A DNA stretch of 64,000 bases, from NCBI GenBank assembly GCA_017163975.1, contig JAFFSR010000017.1, positions 1,178,001 to 1,242,000 on the forward strand. The letters run 5' to 3'. The position numbers and the translations under genes are program-made. Every line of letters starts with the position of its first letter. Position 1 is the first letter of the stretch. The notes under the pieces were generated by a model, which worked only from the letters and a program-made list of their open reading frames with translations, was not told the origin of the DNA and did no database searches. The DNA comes from Anastatus disparis. Its lineage: Eukaryota; Arthropoda; Insecta; Hymenoptera; Eupelmidae. Positions 1-10,900 of the stretch are shown here, piece by piece.

Positions 1-2
1 TG

Positions 3-359
3 AGCAATGTAAAACTATTTCTTAGTTCTCAATACTATCCTTACGGAAATATGAATCTTGATATCGTCAATAATCAGTATGCAATATTATACGATATGTA
101 CGATTATTTCCAAAATGCATACTATGGAAAGGAGTTCCAGCCAATGCTGAAAAAATCAGATTATATCAATCACATGCCATTGATAGTCATCGATTGTTCA
201 AAACAAAATGATTCTCTGAAGAGTGCTCCAGTTGATGTTCGTCTTGAATTCGGAACCAAACAAAACTTTCCAGCTGGAACTTCAGCTTACTGTCTAATCT
301 TATATGATAGAATTATAGAATACAACACCATAAGCGGTGATGTCAGAAAATTAGTCTGA
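3..359 (+). CDS. C-terminal part of an F54H12.2-like protein (5' end outside window)
   Basis: An open frame enters from the left edge at position 3 and ends at the TGA at 357-359. The ATG at 51 is internal, because the frame reads in without a stop before it. The 118 visible residues include YAILYDMYDYFQNAYYG, then IDCSKQN, then VDVRLEF and AYCLILYDRI. I recognise this as the C-terminal end of a large uncharacterised family usually labelled F54H12.2-like in arthropod and nematode genomes. Its members are probably carried by mobile or virus-like elements (inference). Two decayed copies of a small Cys/His protein follow on the same strand, which suits a compact element-borne cluster. No frame break is seen inside the visible part. 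Function is not known to me; a structural role is only a guess. Confidence 0.5.
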   Translation, partial: SNVKLFLSSQYYPYGNMNLDIVNNQYAILYDMYDYFQNAYYGKEFQPMLKKSDYINHMPLIVIDCSKQNDSLKSAPVDVRLEFGTKQNFPAGTSAYCLILYDRIIEYNTISGDVRKLV

Positions 360-442
360 AGGAGTTGGGATTGTTTGCAAAGGAGTGGGGATAGTAGGAT
401 ATAAGAAAGCGAGAGCTAGCTGAGATCTCATTCTTCAACAAG

Positions 443-964
443 ATGGAATACGCAGTGGACTTACAAGATTTTAAAAAGCCAGGTGAAGAGTTTGTTTTAA
501 AAGAGTTGGCTACTGTTCCTCTCGTTGAATTGGCTGAACCTACAGTACATCTTTTCAAACCACCTTTTCCATAAAAAAAGTTAACTACGAAATACAAGCG
601 TGAAAATCTTTAGCTCGAGATTTGCTATTATAGACTAGTTTGGAATTCTGGAGATCATGACGATAATGAAATAGAAAAAATTCTTCGACAAACTCTGCAG
701 AATGCTATACAAGTTTTTGTGATTGGTCAAGTGAAAAAAAAACGGTTGGAAAAATTTGATTTTAAAGTTGTCGATAATAGTGAACTAGGTATTCCAAATT
801 TTGATCAACGGCTAACTAAAACAGACTCGTGTTCCCATCATCATTGTATGTATAAAAATAAGTGTGCTGTTAATAACGTTAAATCAATACAGAAGTTGTA
901 TTTCAGTGATTTCTGTGATTGGGTTATGGACTGGGAAGACACTCGTGTAAATAAAAATAGTTAA
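443..964 (+). pseudogene. Decayed small Cys/His protein, copy 1
   Basis: A plus-strand reading starts with ATG at 443 (MEYAVDLQDFKKPGEEFVLK), stops near 573, and continues in shifted frames to about 964. The second half (from 719) is one open frame with basic GQVKKKRLEKF and a Cys/His cluster of the form C-S-H-H-H-C near 832-849, followed by C-A-V-N-N-V-K. The same order of motifs recurs in the next feature, so this is one of two tandem paralogs. I recognise the type (short insect-restricted proteins with a C-terminal Cys/His patch) but know no function. At least one early stop and a frameshift indicate a pseudogene. Confidence 0.5.
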
Positions 965-993
965 TTAGTACTGTGAAATAGTTATTAATCAGA

Positions 994-1454
994 ATGGTGT
1001 ACTTGGTGGATATGCAAGTTTCAAACAGTCTGGTGATGACTATATTCTCTAAGAGTTGGCTATGATGCCGATCAACAATAATACCGAGCCTCTGGTACTC
1101 CTTTTGAACGAGCGATATTCCTGGCGTAGACTTTCGGATGAGTACAAAGAACAAAATACGTGGTTACAGTATTACTACCATGGTTTGTCATGAAACTCTG
1201 GTACCATTCCCTAAACTGACGTAGGCAATATTCTTAGAGAAGCCTTACATGATACGACCAAAATTTTTATCGTGGGTAGTATAAGAAAAAAATGACTAGA
1301 ACGCTTCAAGTTTAAAGTATGCGACGTCACACAAATGGGTTTTTCACCAACTGATAAAATAAAGCTTGCGACTGTTTGTCCAAATCACAATGATACGTAC
1401 AAAACTCGTTGTGCTCTGCACAATATCAGACTTATGAAAAAATACTTTACTTAA
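994..1454 (+). pseudogene. Decayed small Cys/His protein, copy 2 (tandem paralog)
   Basis: This begins with ATG at 994 (MVYLVDMQ) and ends at TAA 1452-1454. It matches copy 1 in order: N-terminal VDMQ/VDLQ, a central stretch with WLQYYYHGLS, then ILREALHDTTKIFIVG, then C-P-N-H-N and C-A-L-H-N-I-R close to the end. Several stops and at least one frameshift interrupt it, more than in copy 1. The C-terminal Cys/His pattern is kept despite the decay, so the patch was probably the functional core (perhaps zinc-binding; inference). Tandem duplication followed by decay is the simplest history. Confidence 0.5.
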
Positions 1455-1949
1455 AATAAATAAGTTGATTTATGCTACCATAGGAAGTAAAAAGGAGAGA
1501 TAATGATTAATGGATCTCACAGGTGGAGGGCAATGGTTGGAGCTCTCACCACTTCTTATAAAAAGCATACACATCATAATTCAAATTCATTTCATGATAG
1601 GACAGACACCGAGTTACAACACTAAAAATTCTTCAGAGTACACTCCTCCTCTTTCTCTTGATACAAAGGTGAAGGATGAGAAAACCACATTGAAAGTGTA
1701 CTATGAAAAATATAAATCACAAACACCATCTAAAGATATAAAATATAAAAGCTTTAGATGCTTGAATATGTAGTAGTATAAGAAATTGCTCTTAAAGCAT
1801 GCGATTGACTTCAGGAATCCCCCTAAAAACACTATATCGTTCGTAGTTCGCTTGAGCTATAGTCTCCCCTCCCGTGCGTCAATACTGTCTCGCAGTCAAC
1901 AGCACGCAGCCGGCCGCCGGCAGCTCGCTATGTTGCTCCTGGCTCATCG
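1455..1949. other. No gene seen; short GC-rich patch
   Basis: Open frames here show no recognisable motif. A GC-rich patch around 1860-1930 stands out from the AT-rich surroundings. I see no RNA gene or clear element end. Confidence 0.4.
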
Positions 1950-2123
1950 CATTTCCAACTCACCTGCAATTATAACTCACTTGCATTTCCAACTCATCTG
2001 CATTTCTAGCTCACCTGACTCTTAAAGTCACTGAGTTAAAAATGTAGTGAGCCAAAAATGTAGTGAGCCAGAAATGCAGTAAGCCAGAAATGCAGTAAGC
2101 CAGAAATGCAGTGAGCTAGAAGC
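1950..2123. repeat. Minisatellite folded on itself (16-bp unit, both orientations)
   Basis: From about 2033 to 2123 a 16-bp unit close to AAATGCAGTGAGCCAG repeats about five times. Just upstream (about 1955-2020) related units occur in the opposite orientation (GCATTTCCAACTCA type). The two blocks can pair into a long imperfect hairpin around 2025. Confidence 0.7.
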
Positions 2124-2134
2124 AACATAATTCA

Positions 2135-3445
2135 TCTACTGATATTTGTAATGAAATTTATGATTTAAAAGTATCCAAAAATGTGGATTTGTCGGATAGA
2201 GCAATTTTAGCTTGTCATAATTAAGATGTAGACATTGTAAATAAAAAAATTTTGTTTTTGATTAAATCACAAGTAATAATTTATTATAGAGCCGATTATA
2301 CTCAACATAAAGGAATCGACCACACTGAAAGACTTGGAGAGTTGCATTCACTCCCTATCGGCGTAAATCCAACTCTCAGTAGGGGAGTAGAGGGGTAGGA
2401 GTCAGAGTAACGCTGCCTTGGAGAGTAGGAGATACTCCCCAACTTTTAAAGTATGATTTACTTGAAATTAACGATGTGAGCTCAATTATTTTAGCTTAGA
2501 AAAGTTTACATGACGTAACAGTACAAGTAGAATCTTTATTTAAGACTATTAATTAAAGTATACCACACAAAATTTTGCGTGATTAAAAAATCCTAACCTT
2601 AAATTTCAGGAGCTTATATTAAGAATAACAACTTATAAACAATCAATATATTGCTTGTTTGTAGGTTACTTTTTACAATTATTTCTCAATATAGTTTTGT
2701 AAATACATTAGATACAAATTTCGCTCGCAAACTTACATTTTGCATAATTTTCTAACCTAAAATACTTGTGTTTACATCGTGAATCGCAAGTGAATCAGAC
2801 TTTAAAAGTTGGGGAGTATCTTCTACTCTCCAAGGCAGCGTTAATGTAACTCCTACCCCTCTACTCCCCTACTGAGAGTTGGATTTACGCCGATAGGGAG
2901 TGAATGCAACTCTCTAAGTTTTTCAGTGCATACTGGTGATAATATTCAATTAAATTATGCAATGAAATATTTAAATTCTATGAATTTACGTGCATTACCA
3001 AGTCATAAATTAGTATTAAAAGTAGGAGAAACAGTAATGCTTATAAGAAATATAAGTATAAATGATGGTTTGTGCAACGGGACTAGAATAAAAGTATTAC
3101 AATTATATAAATATAACATTGAAGTTATAATATTGACAGGGAATAAAAAAGGAAATATCGTTTTTATACCTCAAATATCATTAATTTCTGGAGAGTCTTC
3201 TAATTTACCATTTATATTACATCGCAAACACTTTCCACTCGTACTAGCTTTTGCAATTACGATTAATAAATTGCAAGGTTAAAGTTTAAATACACTTAGT
3301 TTATATTCGCAGATCTTTGTTTTCGCACGGTCAATTATATGCTGCGTTATCAAGATGCAAAAATCCACAAAATTTATTTATTGAAAATGCTCTAAACAAG
3401 CAAAATAATATTGATAATATTGTTTGGAAAGAAATTTTTAAATAA
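2135..3445 (+). pseudogene. Helitron-type PIF1 helicase, C-terminal part, split by an insertion
   Basis: Two stretches read as the C-terminal half of a PIF1-like DNA helicase of the kind carried by Helitrons. The first (about 2140-2322) contains DLSDRAILACHN. The second (2926-3445) contains ALPSHKLVLKVGETVMLIRN, NDGLCNGTRIKVL, then FPLVLAFAITINKLQG and, after a frameshift, FSHGQLYAALSR. It ends with a short tail and TAA at 3443-3445. The order matches the final RecA-like domain of PIF1, including the conserved AFA.TINK.QG box. Damage includes a stop in the first part, a stop directly after the INKLQG motif, one frameshift, and the 606-bp foldback at 2323. The N-terminal Walker motifs are not in the window. 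It is a dead rolling-circle transposon fragment. Confidence 0.8.
2323..2928. mobile_element. 606-bp foldback element with CACTG ends inside the helicase
   Basis: The arms (2323 to about 2450 and about 2804-2928) are inverted copies. The left arm starts CACTGAAAGACTTGG and the right arm, read from its end, starts CACTGAAAAACTTAG. Both contain the run of short GGGGAGTAGAGGGG-like blocks. A CA dinucleotide flanks it on both sides (2321-2322, 2929-2930). The helicase frame is continuous across one CA copy, so this is a true insertion. CACTG ends with a 2-bp duplication suggest a non-autonomous EnSpm/CACTA-type element. Confidence 0.8.
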
Positions 3446-4206
3446 TTCAAATAATTCTGAATTGGATGTAATAATTTATTTATAATGTCAAAAAAAAAAA
3501 TTCGAAATTCTGATGTTGGAAACAGCAAAGGACTAAGGAACAAATATAAGTATTTATATTTATTAATTTTTATATAAAAAAAATTTTTTTTATAATTTAT
3601 ATTTAAAATTATATTTTTTTTTCATCAAAAATTAAAAATAAAATTCTTTATTTTCTGTATAAGTGGATTAGGCCTATCAGAGAAACCACAATAAAAAAAC
3701 GCGCCTTTTTGCTTACCTCTAGGGTGGTGTACAAAAATTAAAAAAGAAAAACATTCACAGGAACAAACACCATAAAATCATTACTAATATATCAAAGGAA
3801 ACGTAAAATTGTTTCTGCCCATATGGAAATAATTTATTTGTGGGATGATTGATTATTGGGAAAAAAGTTAAAATGAAATAACATATACAAGTTGTATATA
3901 ACTAGGTATAACAAGACATATCTATTTTTTCCCCTCCCCCTGTCTCGCTCCCCTAGCTGTCTGGGTGCCCCCCCCCCCCATTCCCGTTTCCTTCTCCTAG
4001 TTGTCTGGAAGTGTTGTAGCGTTCATAGAATGGTATAGCGCGAAAGCAAAAAACATGATTTAAATAAGATTTTAAAAAAGTTATAAATTTTTTAATGAAA
4101 ATTATTAATATAAAGAAGAAAAAAAAATGTATTTTATAATATAAAAAAGTCTAGGTGTTAGTTTCGCGCGTTGTTTATAAGAAAAATAAATGAAGGATGA
4201 TTGGGA
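3446..4206. other. Non-coding AT-rich stretch with homopolymer runs
   Basis: No gene is seen. The stretch holds long A and T runs near 3490-3620, a C-rich block at about 3920-3985 including a run of C, and A runs near 4070-4150. It may include the end of the Helitron, but I could not place a CTRR end with confidence. Confidence 0.4.
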
Positions 4207-4210
4207 AGGT

Positions 4211-4314
4211 TGTATCGACGCCTCGTACGAAGAAAAGTACCGTTCAGAAATTCAAATGCAAATTAACATTCGGATTTCTGAACGGTGCTTTTCTTCGTAC
4301 GGGGCGTCGGTATA
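4211..4314. repeat. About 100-bp hairpin element at the edge of the giant transposon
   Basis: The stretch 4215-4250 (GACGCCTCGTACGAAG...) is the inverted copy of about 4271-4308 (...CTTCGTACGGGGCGTC). They form arms of about 37 bp with few mismatches around a short AT loop. It looks like a small foldback MITE. The giant transposon inserted exactly at its right end. Confidence 0.7.
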
Positions 4315-4315
4315 T

Positions 4316-4830
4316 CCCTAGTAACATTGATCCTGGCCGGTACGTACCCGCAACCAGTTTTTGGGTACGTTGGCACTAACGGTGGTTCAAACACAGATCG
4401 CACCGAGAACGTTCCCTTTTGGATGTAAATGTCCGCTAAGGTGGCAACATATCGTACCTGGAACGTTTTTCATCCTAAAAAATAACGTTCCCGTAACGTT
4501 CCAGCACTGAATCACTGTACGTTCTTGGTCCGTAATTTGGAACGCACTTGGCACGTAGCTGAAACGATCCTAAATAATAATATAAAATTTCGTGCAAATA
4601 TTGATATCCAAACGTGAACGTTTCCGGTACGTACAAAGAACAAAAATTAAAACGCTGCTGCAACGTACGCGGTACGTAGCTACAATGTTTCAAAATTTAT
4701 TATCATATCCTACTGTAATTGTTCGGTACGTTCCCGCAACGTATTGGCTCATCAAGTTAATAATGGCACATTCTTGGTAACCGTTTTGGTACGATCTTCG
4801 TACGTCGTGGGTACGTTCCGACACAATTTC
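4316..4830. promoter_or_regulatory. Subterminal cluster of GTACGT/AACGTT motifs (mirrored in the right arm)
   Basis: Within about 500 bp, motifs of the form GGTACGT recur (near 4339, 4364, 4627, 4672, 4724 and 4811), with related CGTACG, GGTACGA and AACGTTCC copies in both directions. None of this density is seen in the next 3 kb. In CACTA elements such as En/Spm the subterminal repeats bind the element's accessory protein and transposase; the same role here is inference. The right arm carries the mirror cluster at about 25980-26495. Confidence 0.65.
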
Positions 4831-6356
4831 AAATAAAATTTCCAAGTCATTTTATTAAATAAATACAATGAATATACGGAATGTAATTAGTTACTTTTTA
4901 TTGAATAAATACAATAAATATATGAAATGTAATTAGTATTAATAAATAACATTGAAAACGCAGCTCAATATTTTTCGCTTTTTGCAATAACAATAATCAA
5001 AGTTACCTAATTGGAAATGCTCTTTATTCAAAAAAAAACTATATAAAAATAACTTAAATCGCATGATTCATACAGTTGTACTTAGTATTATTAAAATAAG
5101 CTTCATTTCACAAAATATTAATAAACTAATATAAATTTCAGGTTACACAGGTAAATATAAAATAATTAATTATGTACTTATTTTTGTATGTTTTTACACG
5201 TAATCCAATATTTTTTGAATAAATAGCATTTTGAATTATGTAATTTATGTAAATTTTATCTATTCATGTTCTAGAATACTTGAAATACCAGTTTCAATTT
5301 CTCAAAGTTTGACAATTTTATATTTATTATACATTGAAAAGACATATTCATATGCATCTTTTAAATACACATACCTAAGCCTTGCAATGTTACAATAAAG
5401 ATATTTGTACGTATACAACTTTGTGATCAGTTGGTCAAGGACAGCTTTTGACAACTCGACCGCAATAATTTAGTTGAGCTTTTGTAAAGTTAACTTCTGA
5501 GGTGAACAAAATATTAGTTGTTAATTCTAAATTATAAATACGAGTCAGAAATGAAAGATTCATATAAAATAACAAGATGTGTACACTTTTCCAAGTAACA
5601 AATTATGAACGTTAATACCAATAATTATTTCAATAATCAATACCAAATTTATCGTTTTTCTTAATGAATATTTTCATTCATACATAGCTAACAAAACGCT
5701 TAGTCAGTTATCTAATCATAATTATTATTGACTTTTTGCAACAACGATTACAATTACTTTATAATATAGTTATTTTTACATTAATACAAATGTAACAATG
5801 AACATGAACTCGCATTACGCATAGTAATATAAATTACTTAGTTAAATAATTATGAAAACAATCAGATTTATGATAACTGGACTGAAAAGAGTGATTGAAC
5901 TTAAATGAATTGCAACTATTTTAGTTAGTCTTTCGTACGTTGAGTTTCAATTTACATTTTTCATAAGCAATAATTTAATTTATAATAAGTATTGAATATA
6001 AAGAATTTTTAATTTTAGTTTACTAAATATTCAAATTTATGTCAAGTTCTTCCACTCATATTCTAGAGCACATGTAATATCAATTTTAATGTCTCAAAAT
6101 CGAACGATTTCCATATTTATTAAATTTTGAAAAGACATATTCATATGTATATTTTAAATATCTATATCTAAATTTTGAAATGCCTAAACAAAGATAACAA
6201 TACAATTGCACGCAAAACTTGTCGGTAGTAAAGTTAACTGCTGAGATATATTAAATGTTAATTGTCACTAACTGTAAATTTTAAATACAAGTTGGAGACT
6301 ACAGACTGATACAGAATAGTATATGTACAAACTTTCCGAAGTATAACAAATATTTA

Positions 6357-7244
6357 CGGTGCTGTCCGTAAATTCAGGATCACTCAGAGAAAAATTGCAA
6401 TAACTTGGTAAATATAGTTTTTGAAGAAATTCCAAGAAAAGCATTCAAAGAAGCATTATAAAAAAAAGCAATCTTTCTATGAATTTCATTTATTTTCAAA
6501 GACGTTTGTTATTTTATAAAAGCTCTACAAAAAGATACAATTTTCGCAGCATTCAATCATTTTTTTGGCTGAACAAATTTTTTTTAACTGTTACAAGAAT
6601 TTTGGTAAAATAAATTTAATATCAGAGCAAAAATGCTTTAATTTTACATAGTTTAAAATTTTGTAATTTTCAAAAAGATTTGAAAACTGTATTGAACATA
6701 CTTATGTCAATTTACAAATTTTCGCGATATTAAACAAAATTCCAGATGATCTAGGACATTTATTTAAAATGTTTATTATAAACTACAGTGAAATACATCA
6801 TTTTTATAAAACTGAATATAAAGAATTTTACAGATTATCTTAAAATTTGTTCAATATAATGACAATTCCTAAATCGATAACAGTACATTCGATACAGTTT
6901 TGAAACCTTTTAAAAATCTCTGACAAAATTTTCAACTACGTAAAATTAAAGCTTTCTTGTTATTCTTTTAAATAGTTTTATTTTTATATTTTGACTACAA
7001 TTGAAGAAAATAAAACATTAGACTCGAAAAAGATTTTTAAATGTTGCCTAAATGGTATGTTATTGTAGAAATTTTACAAAGTAACAGACGACTTGAAAAA
7101 AGAATGAAATTCAGAAAAAATAATTTTTCCGCTCTACTTTTGAATGCTTTTTTTATTTCCTTACAACCTATATCTACCGAATTATTGCAATTTATCTCCA
7201 GCAATTATTTTCTCTGAATGATCCTAAATGCATCGACGGCTCTG
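6357..7244. mobile_element. 888-bp TA-flanked foldback nested in the left arm
   Basis: The inner arms are inverted copies. The left end reads CGGTGCTGTCCGTAAATTC and the right end, read inward, CAGAGCCGTCGATGCATTT; both continue with AGGATCA(C/T)TCAGAGAAAA. TA flanks both sides (6355-6356, 7245-7246), as for Tc1/mariner-type elements. The same element sits at the mirror position in the right arm (23569-24456). Confidence 0.75.
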
Positions 7245-7933
7245 TATGTTATTACTAATAATTATTTGAATCTTCTGTTTGGACGCACGAATATTTTTAT
7301 TTATACTGAGCTCTAACAAAATGCTCAGACAATCATCTAATCACAGTTACTTTCGACTTTTCGCAACAACTACTATTTATTGATAATATGTAACTGAAAC
7401 AATGAAAAACAACTGAAACGCTTTACACATTACGTAATTATACAGATCAGATAATTATAAAATTATCAACACAATCAGATTTATGAAAGCTGAATCCAAT
7501 AAAGTGATTGAAGTTTCATAATGAGTCTACTATTTTAATCGGTCTTTCGTACTTAATATTTAACATTAAAACTGTTTTTAGTTAGCATTTCTTTTATATG
7601 TCATTAAAGAAGACTTTGTGATGCAAGTAAAATTAAATAAAGAATCGATTATATTTAAAAAAATTTAAATATTAAAACGTGGTTTCTGTGCATTTCAACA
7701 AGAAATTTTAATAAAATATCTAAAGCAGCAATCGACAAATTATCGATTGTATATCCAATAATTTTTATAATATTCGTATCTTGAACGAAATCTTGTCTTT
7801 AAAATTGGATATCTAAAAGGATCCTTAATCGATGCCTTCATATGTTTCTCTTAAGTCCTTTAATGTTTTAGGCCTGTTAAATAACAAAATATTAATTAAT
7901 CAACGATTCCGACGTGATATTAAATTTTGATAC

Positions 7934-10900
7934 TTACTTATTTTTATTTTTTATCCTGTCTATCCTCCTTTGCGCAGTTTTTAGCCAATCCTTCACCGTG
8001 TCTTCCGCTTCTGTCACTGAGTACTTGTTAATATATTTTTCAACAGCAGCATCTGTAATATTATTCAAAATTCTTCATAAAAATATAATTATCTAAGATA
8101 AGACATTTTATTAACTAACCTCTCAAAATAGGCCATAAAAATAAGGTATTAAAAGCTACTTTGGTGTTAGCGCTTTTTTTACCGCAAAAGCTAAATTTTA
8201 CTTGGAGTTTGTCGATCATAACGGCAGAAATCATACTTTGCATAAGGTGATGACCACTTCTACTCGAAAGAGACTTCATATGCTTTTTCTAAATAAAATG
8301 ACAAGAGAATATAATGTGAAATAAAAACTAATTTTATCATATATTGAATAATTTATTAGTATAAAAGTAACAAACTACTTACGAATAATTTTTTGTATAT
8401 GGCATCTTTTTCCAGCTTTTCTTCTAATATTTGAAGCTCCGCTGCGGTTTTACACGGTATGTCATGATATATTTGATCCAAGAGATTGTCCACAGCTGTC
8501 TCGCCAATACCTTCTGCATTTGTACAAGAGTTTTGCACCGTAACCAAAATTTTATTTTGTTTAGTTTCAATACTCTGCATGCGATCTAACACAAATTTAT
8601 ATTAATAAGCTTCAAATTATTAATAAACATTTATTTCAAGATCATTTTCCAAATGCTCACCATATATGACCGTCATCATCTCACGCTCATTCAATCCTTC
8701 CATATCTAGTGCAGAAGTTTTCGTTGACGACTTTTCATTGTAAGATTGACTATTATTTACAACAATTTCATTGATAATAGACGGTTTTTTGGTTTTATTT
8801 TCTTTTTCTTCCAAATTTCGAGCAGCCATCACAATTTTAAGACCATTCGCATAATTTTCTAAAAAATTATAAATGTTTGATTGTTATTTTTATCTTATTC
8901 AATCTACACTACAACTAAATTAATTACAAAAGTCATTCAAAATTATCTATAGATTTTATAAAAATCATTGATTACATACCAGCATAGTCGTAAGTTTGAA
9001 GAATACTGAATTTTCTCCAATTTTGTTTTGGGATTACTTTCTTACAAATAAAGTCTTTGACAATGTTGACTGTTCTTTCTGGTGGCCAATAGCAATATCT
9101 AAAATCCAAACTTTGCCATTTATACGGTACTGCTATAATTTTATTCAATTCATCTAATTTTGCAACAGTGAATCCGTCAACACCTGAAATATATAGTAAT
9201 AAGATAGTCATTGAATAAGTATGCTTAGGTCTATATTACAAGGATACGAAGTTGCATTATATTTTAAATTGTACATTGATTCTAATCTAATATAATGCTC
9301 ACATGAAAATTTATTTTTTTTTATTTTTCTGTATATATTGATAGTAAAGTAACTTACAATCTGCATCATGGTGTTGACATTCATCTATGATTAATTCATC
9401 ACTTCCGATTTCTATTACCATTTCATGTTCTGCACCATTCCCTTCGTCATAAGGTTTATCACTCAGTGATTTTTCATTTTCTTTTTCAAGTCTATTCTCA
9501 TTTTGCGTTCCTTCATTTCCCGAATTTTCTTTACTGCTACCACAAGGACTTAATGAATGGTCATCAAATGGAACTAAAACAATTATATTAACGATTTATT
9601 ATTTAAAAAAAATATTATTATTAACTATATTACAATAGATTATTTTATATTATTTATTATTATTATTATTTATATTATTATTATTTTAATCAAATTCGAA
9701 ACAATGTTCAAATATTTAAAATTTCAAAATTCCAAACTTAAATTATAAAACTAATAATAATTTGATACTATCAAAAGTTATTTTATATTTTATTAATGTT
9801 TTTTATCCAATGCAACTACTATAAACTTACATGTATCTTCCAATTTCGAATGCTTGGCGGGAGAAGTTTCAGCAAGCGTTAAACTTGAAGAAGCGTTTAA
9901 TTCTTTTTTCACGTTTATGGCACTACTATTTCCAATACCCTGGATCATTTTTATATTAGGGGCTTCAGGATATTCTTTAGTTGATAACAAAGTCTTATCA
10001 TTTTCATAGGAATCGGACGAATCTGACGAAGAATCTTCATTGTCATCATCGTTTGATTTCTCGTTGATGTTCTCGTCGGAAAAGGTCTTTTTATGGCGTG
10101 ACTTACGTTTTTTCTTATCTCTCTCAAATTCCAAGATTTTTTCGTATTCCGAATCAATTTCATTACTACTCTTGTAAACAGCCAATTCTTCTTTCTTCTT
10201 AGCAGCGTCGTAGCTATCTAAAATGATTTGAAGATACAAGTGGGAGAGACAGTGTGCAATTAAAATATTGTTCAATAGAAGTACGTTGAATTATAAATAT
10301 TTGTGTGATTGCTATGCATGAGAGTCACCCAAGCCCGACTATCCATAATATAACGCACTAGTATCGAAAAGTGCTATTAAATTTTATTTTTCCTCAGGTA
10401 TGGAAAATAAAAAATGTTTGTTCTTATATTATATGAAAATTAATTTTTAGTTTATTTTAGTTACTTAATGTAATTTTTAAAAAATTTATAGAATTTTCAC
10501 AGAAATTTACGTTATTTTTTTAATATAAAATTTGTGCAAGCCCCTCACGACCTCCCATGCAATAACATATTTTTTTTACTTCAAATTTTTTTTTTGTTTT
10601 AATGTTTTTTATTATGATATTTTAATATGTACAACTTATTGTTTTTACATTATCAGGCAACACCTGTTAATAGTATTGAATAATAATTATACAATTATTA
10701 GTTGTAAAGATATAAGTGATTACATTCAAGTGTAATATCATTCTTGTATATTTCAATATATTTTATGAATATTTTTAGATAAGTCTCTGTATCACCTTAT
10801 ATTTTTAACTTTTATGAATAATTTTTAATTCATCAGTACATTTTGTATTGTAAAATTAATGATTTAACTAAATATAATAATATATTTATTTTTATCAGAA

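Larger units (their letters stand above)
4316..7728. repeat. Left terminal inverted repeat of the giant transposon
   Basis: This is matched in reverse by 23085-26495. The identity ends abruptly after ...ATCTAAAGCAG at 7728. Most of it is AT-rich; the outer 0.5 kb is richer in GC and in GTACGT motifs. A small visible difference is near 5061-5070, where the left arm has GCATGATTC and the right arm has GCGATTC. Short open frames inside the arm occur in both copies and look like chance. Confidence 0.9.

Noticed and set aside
4475..4780. Pair of short open frames (72 and 62 codons) found in both arms of the giant transposon
   Set aside because: They are identical only because the arms are inverted copies. 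The frames lie on opposite strands over the motif-rich end and have no protein-like pattern.
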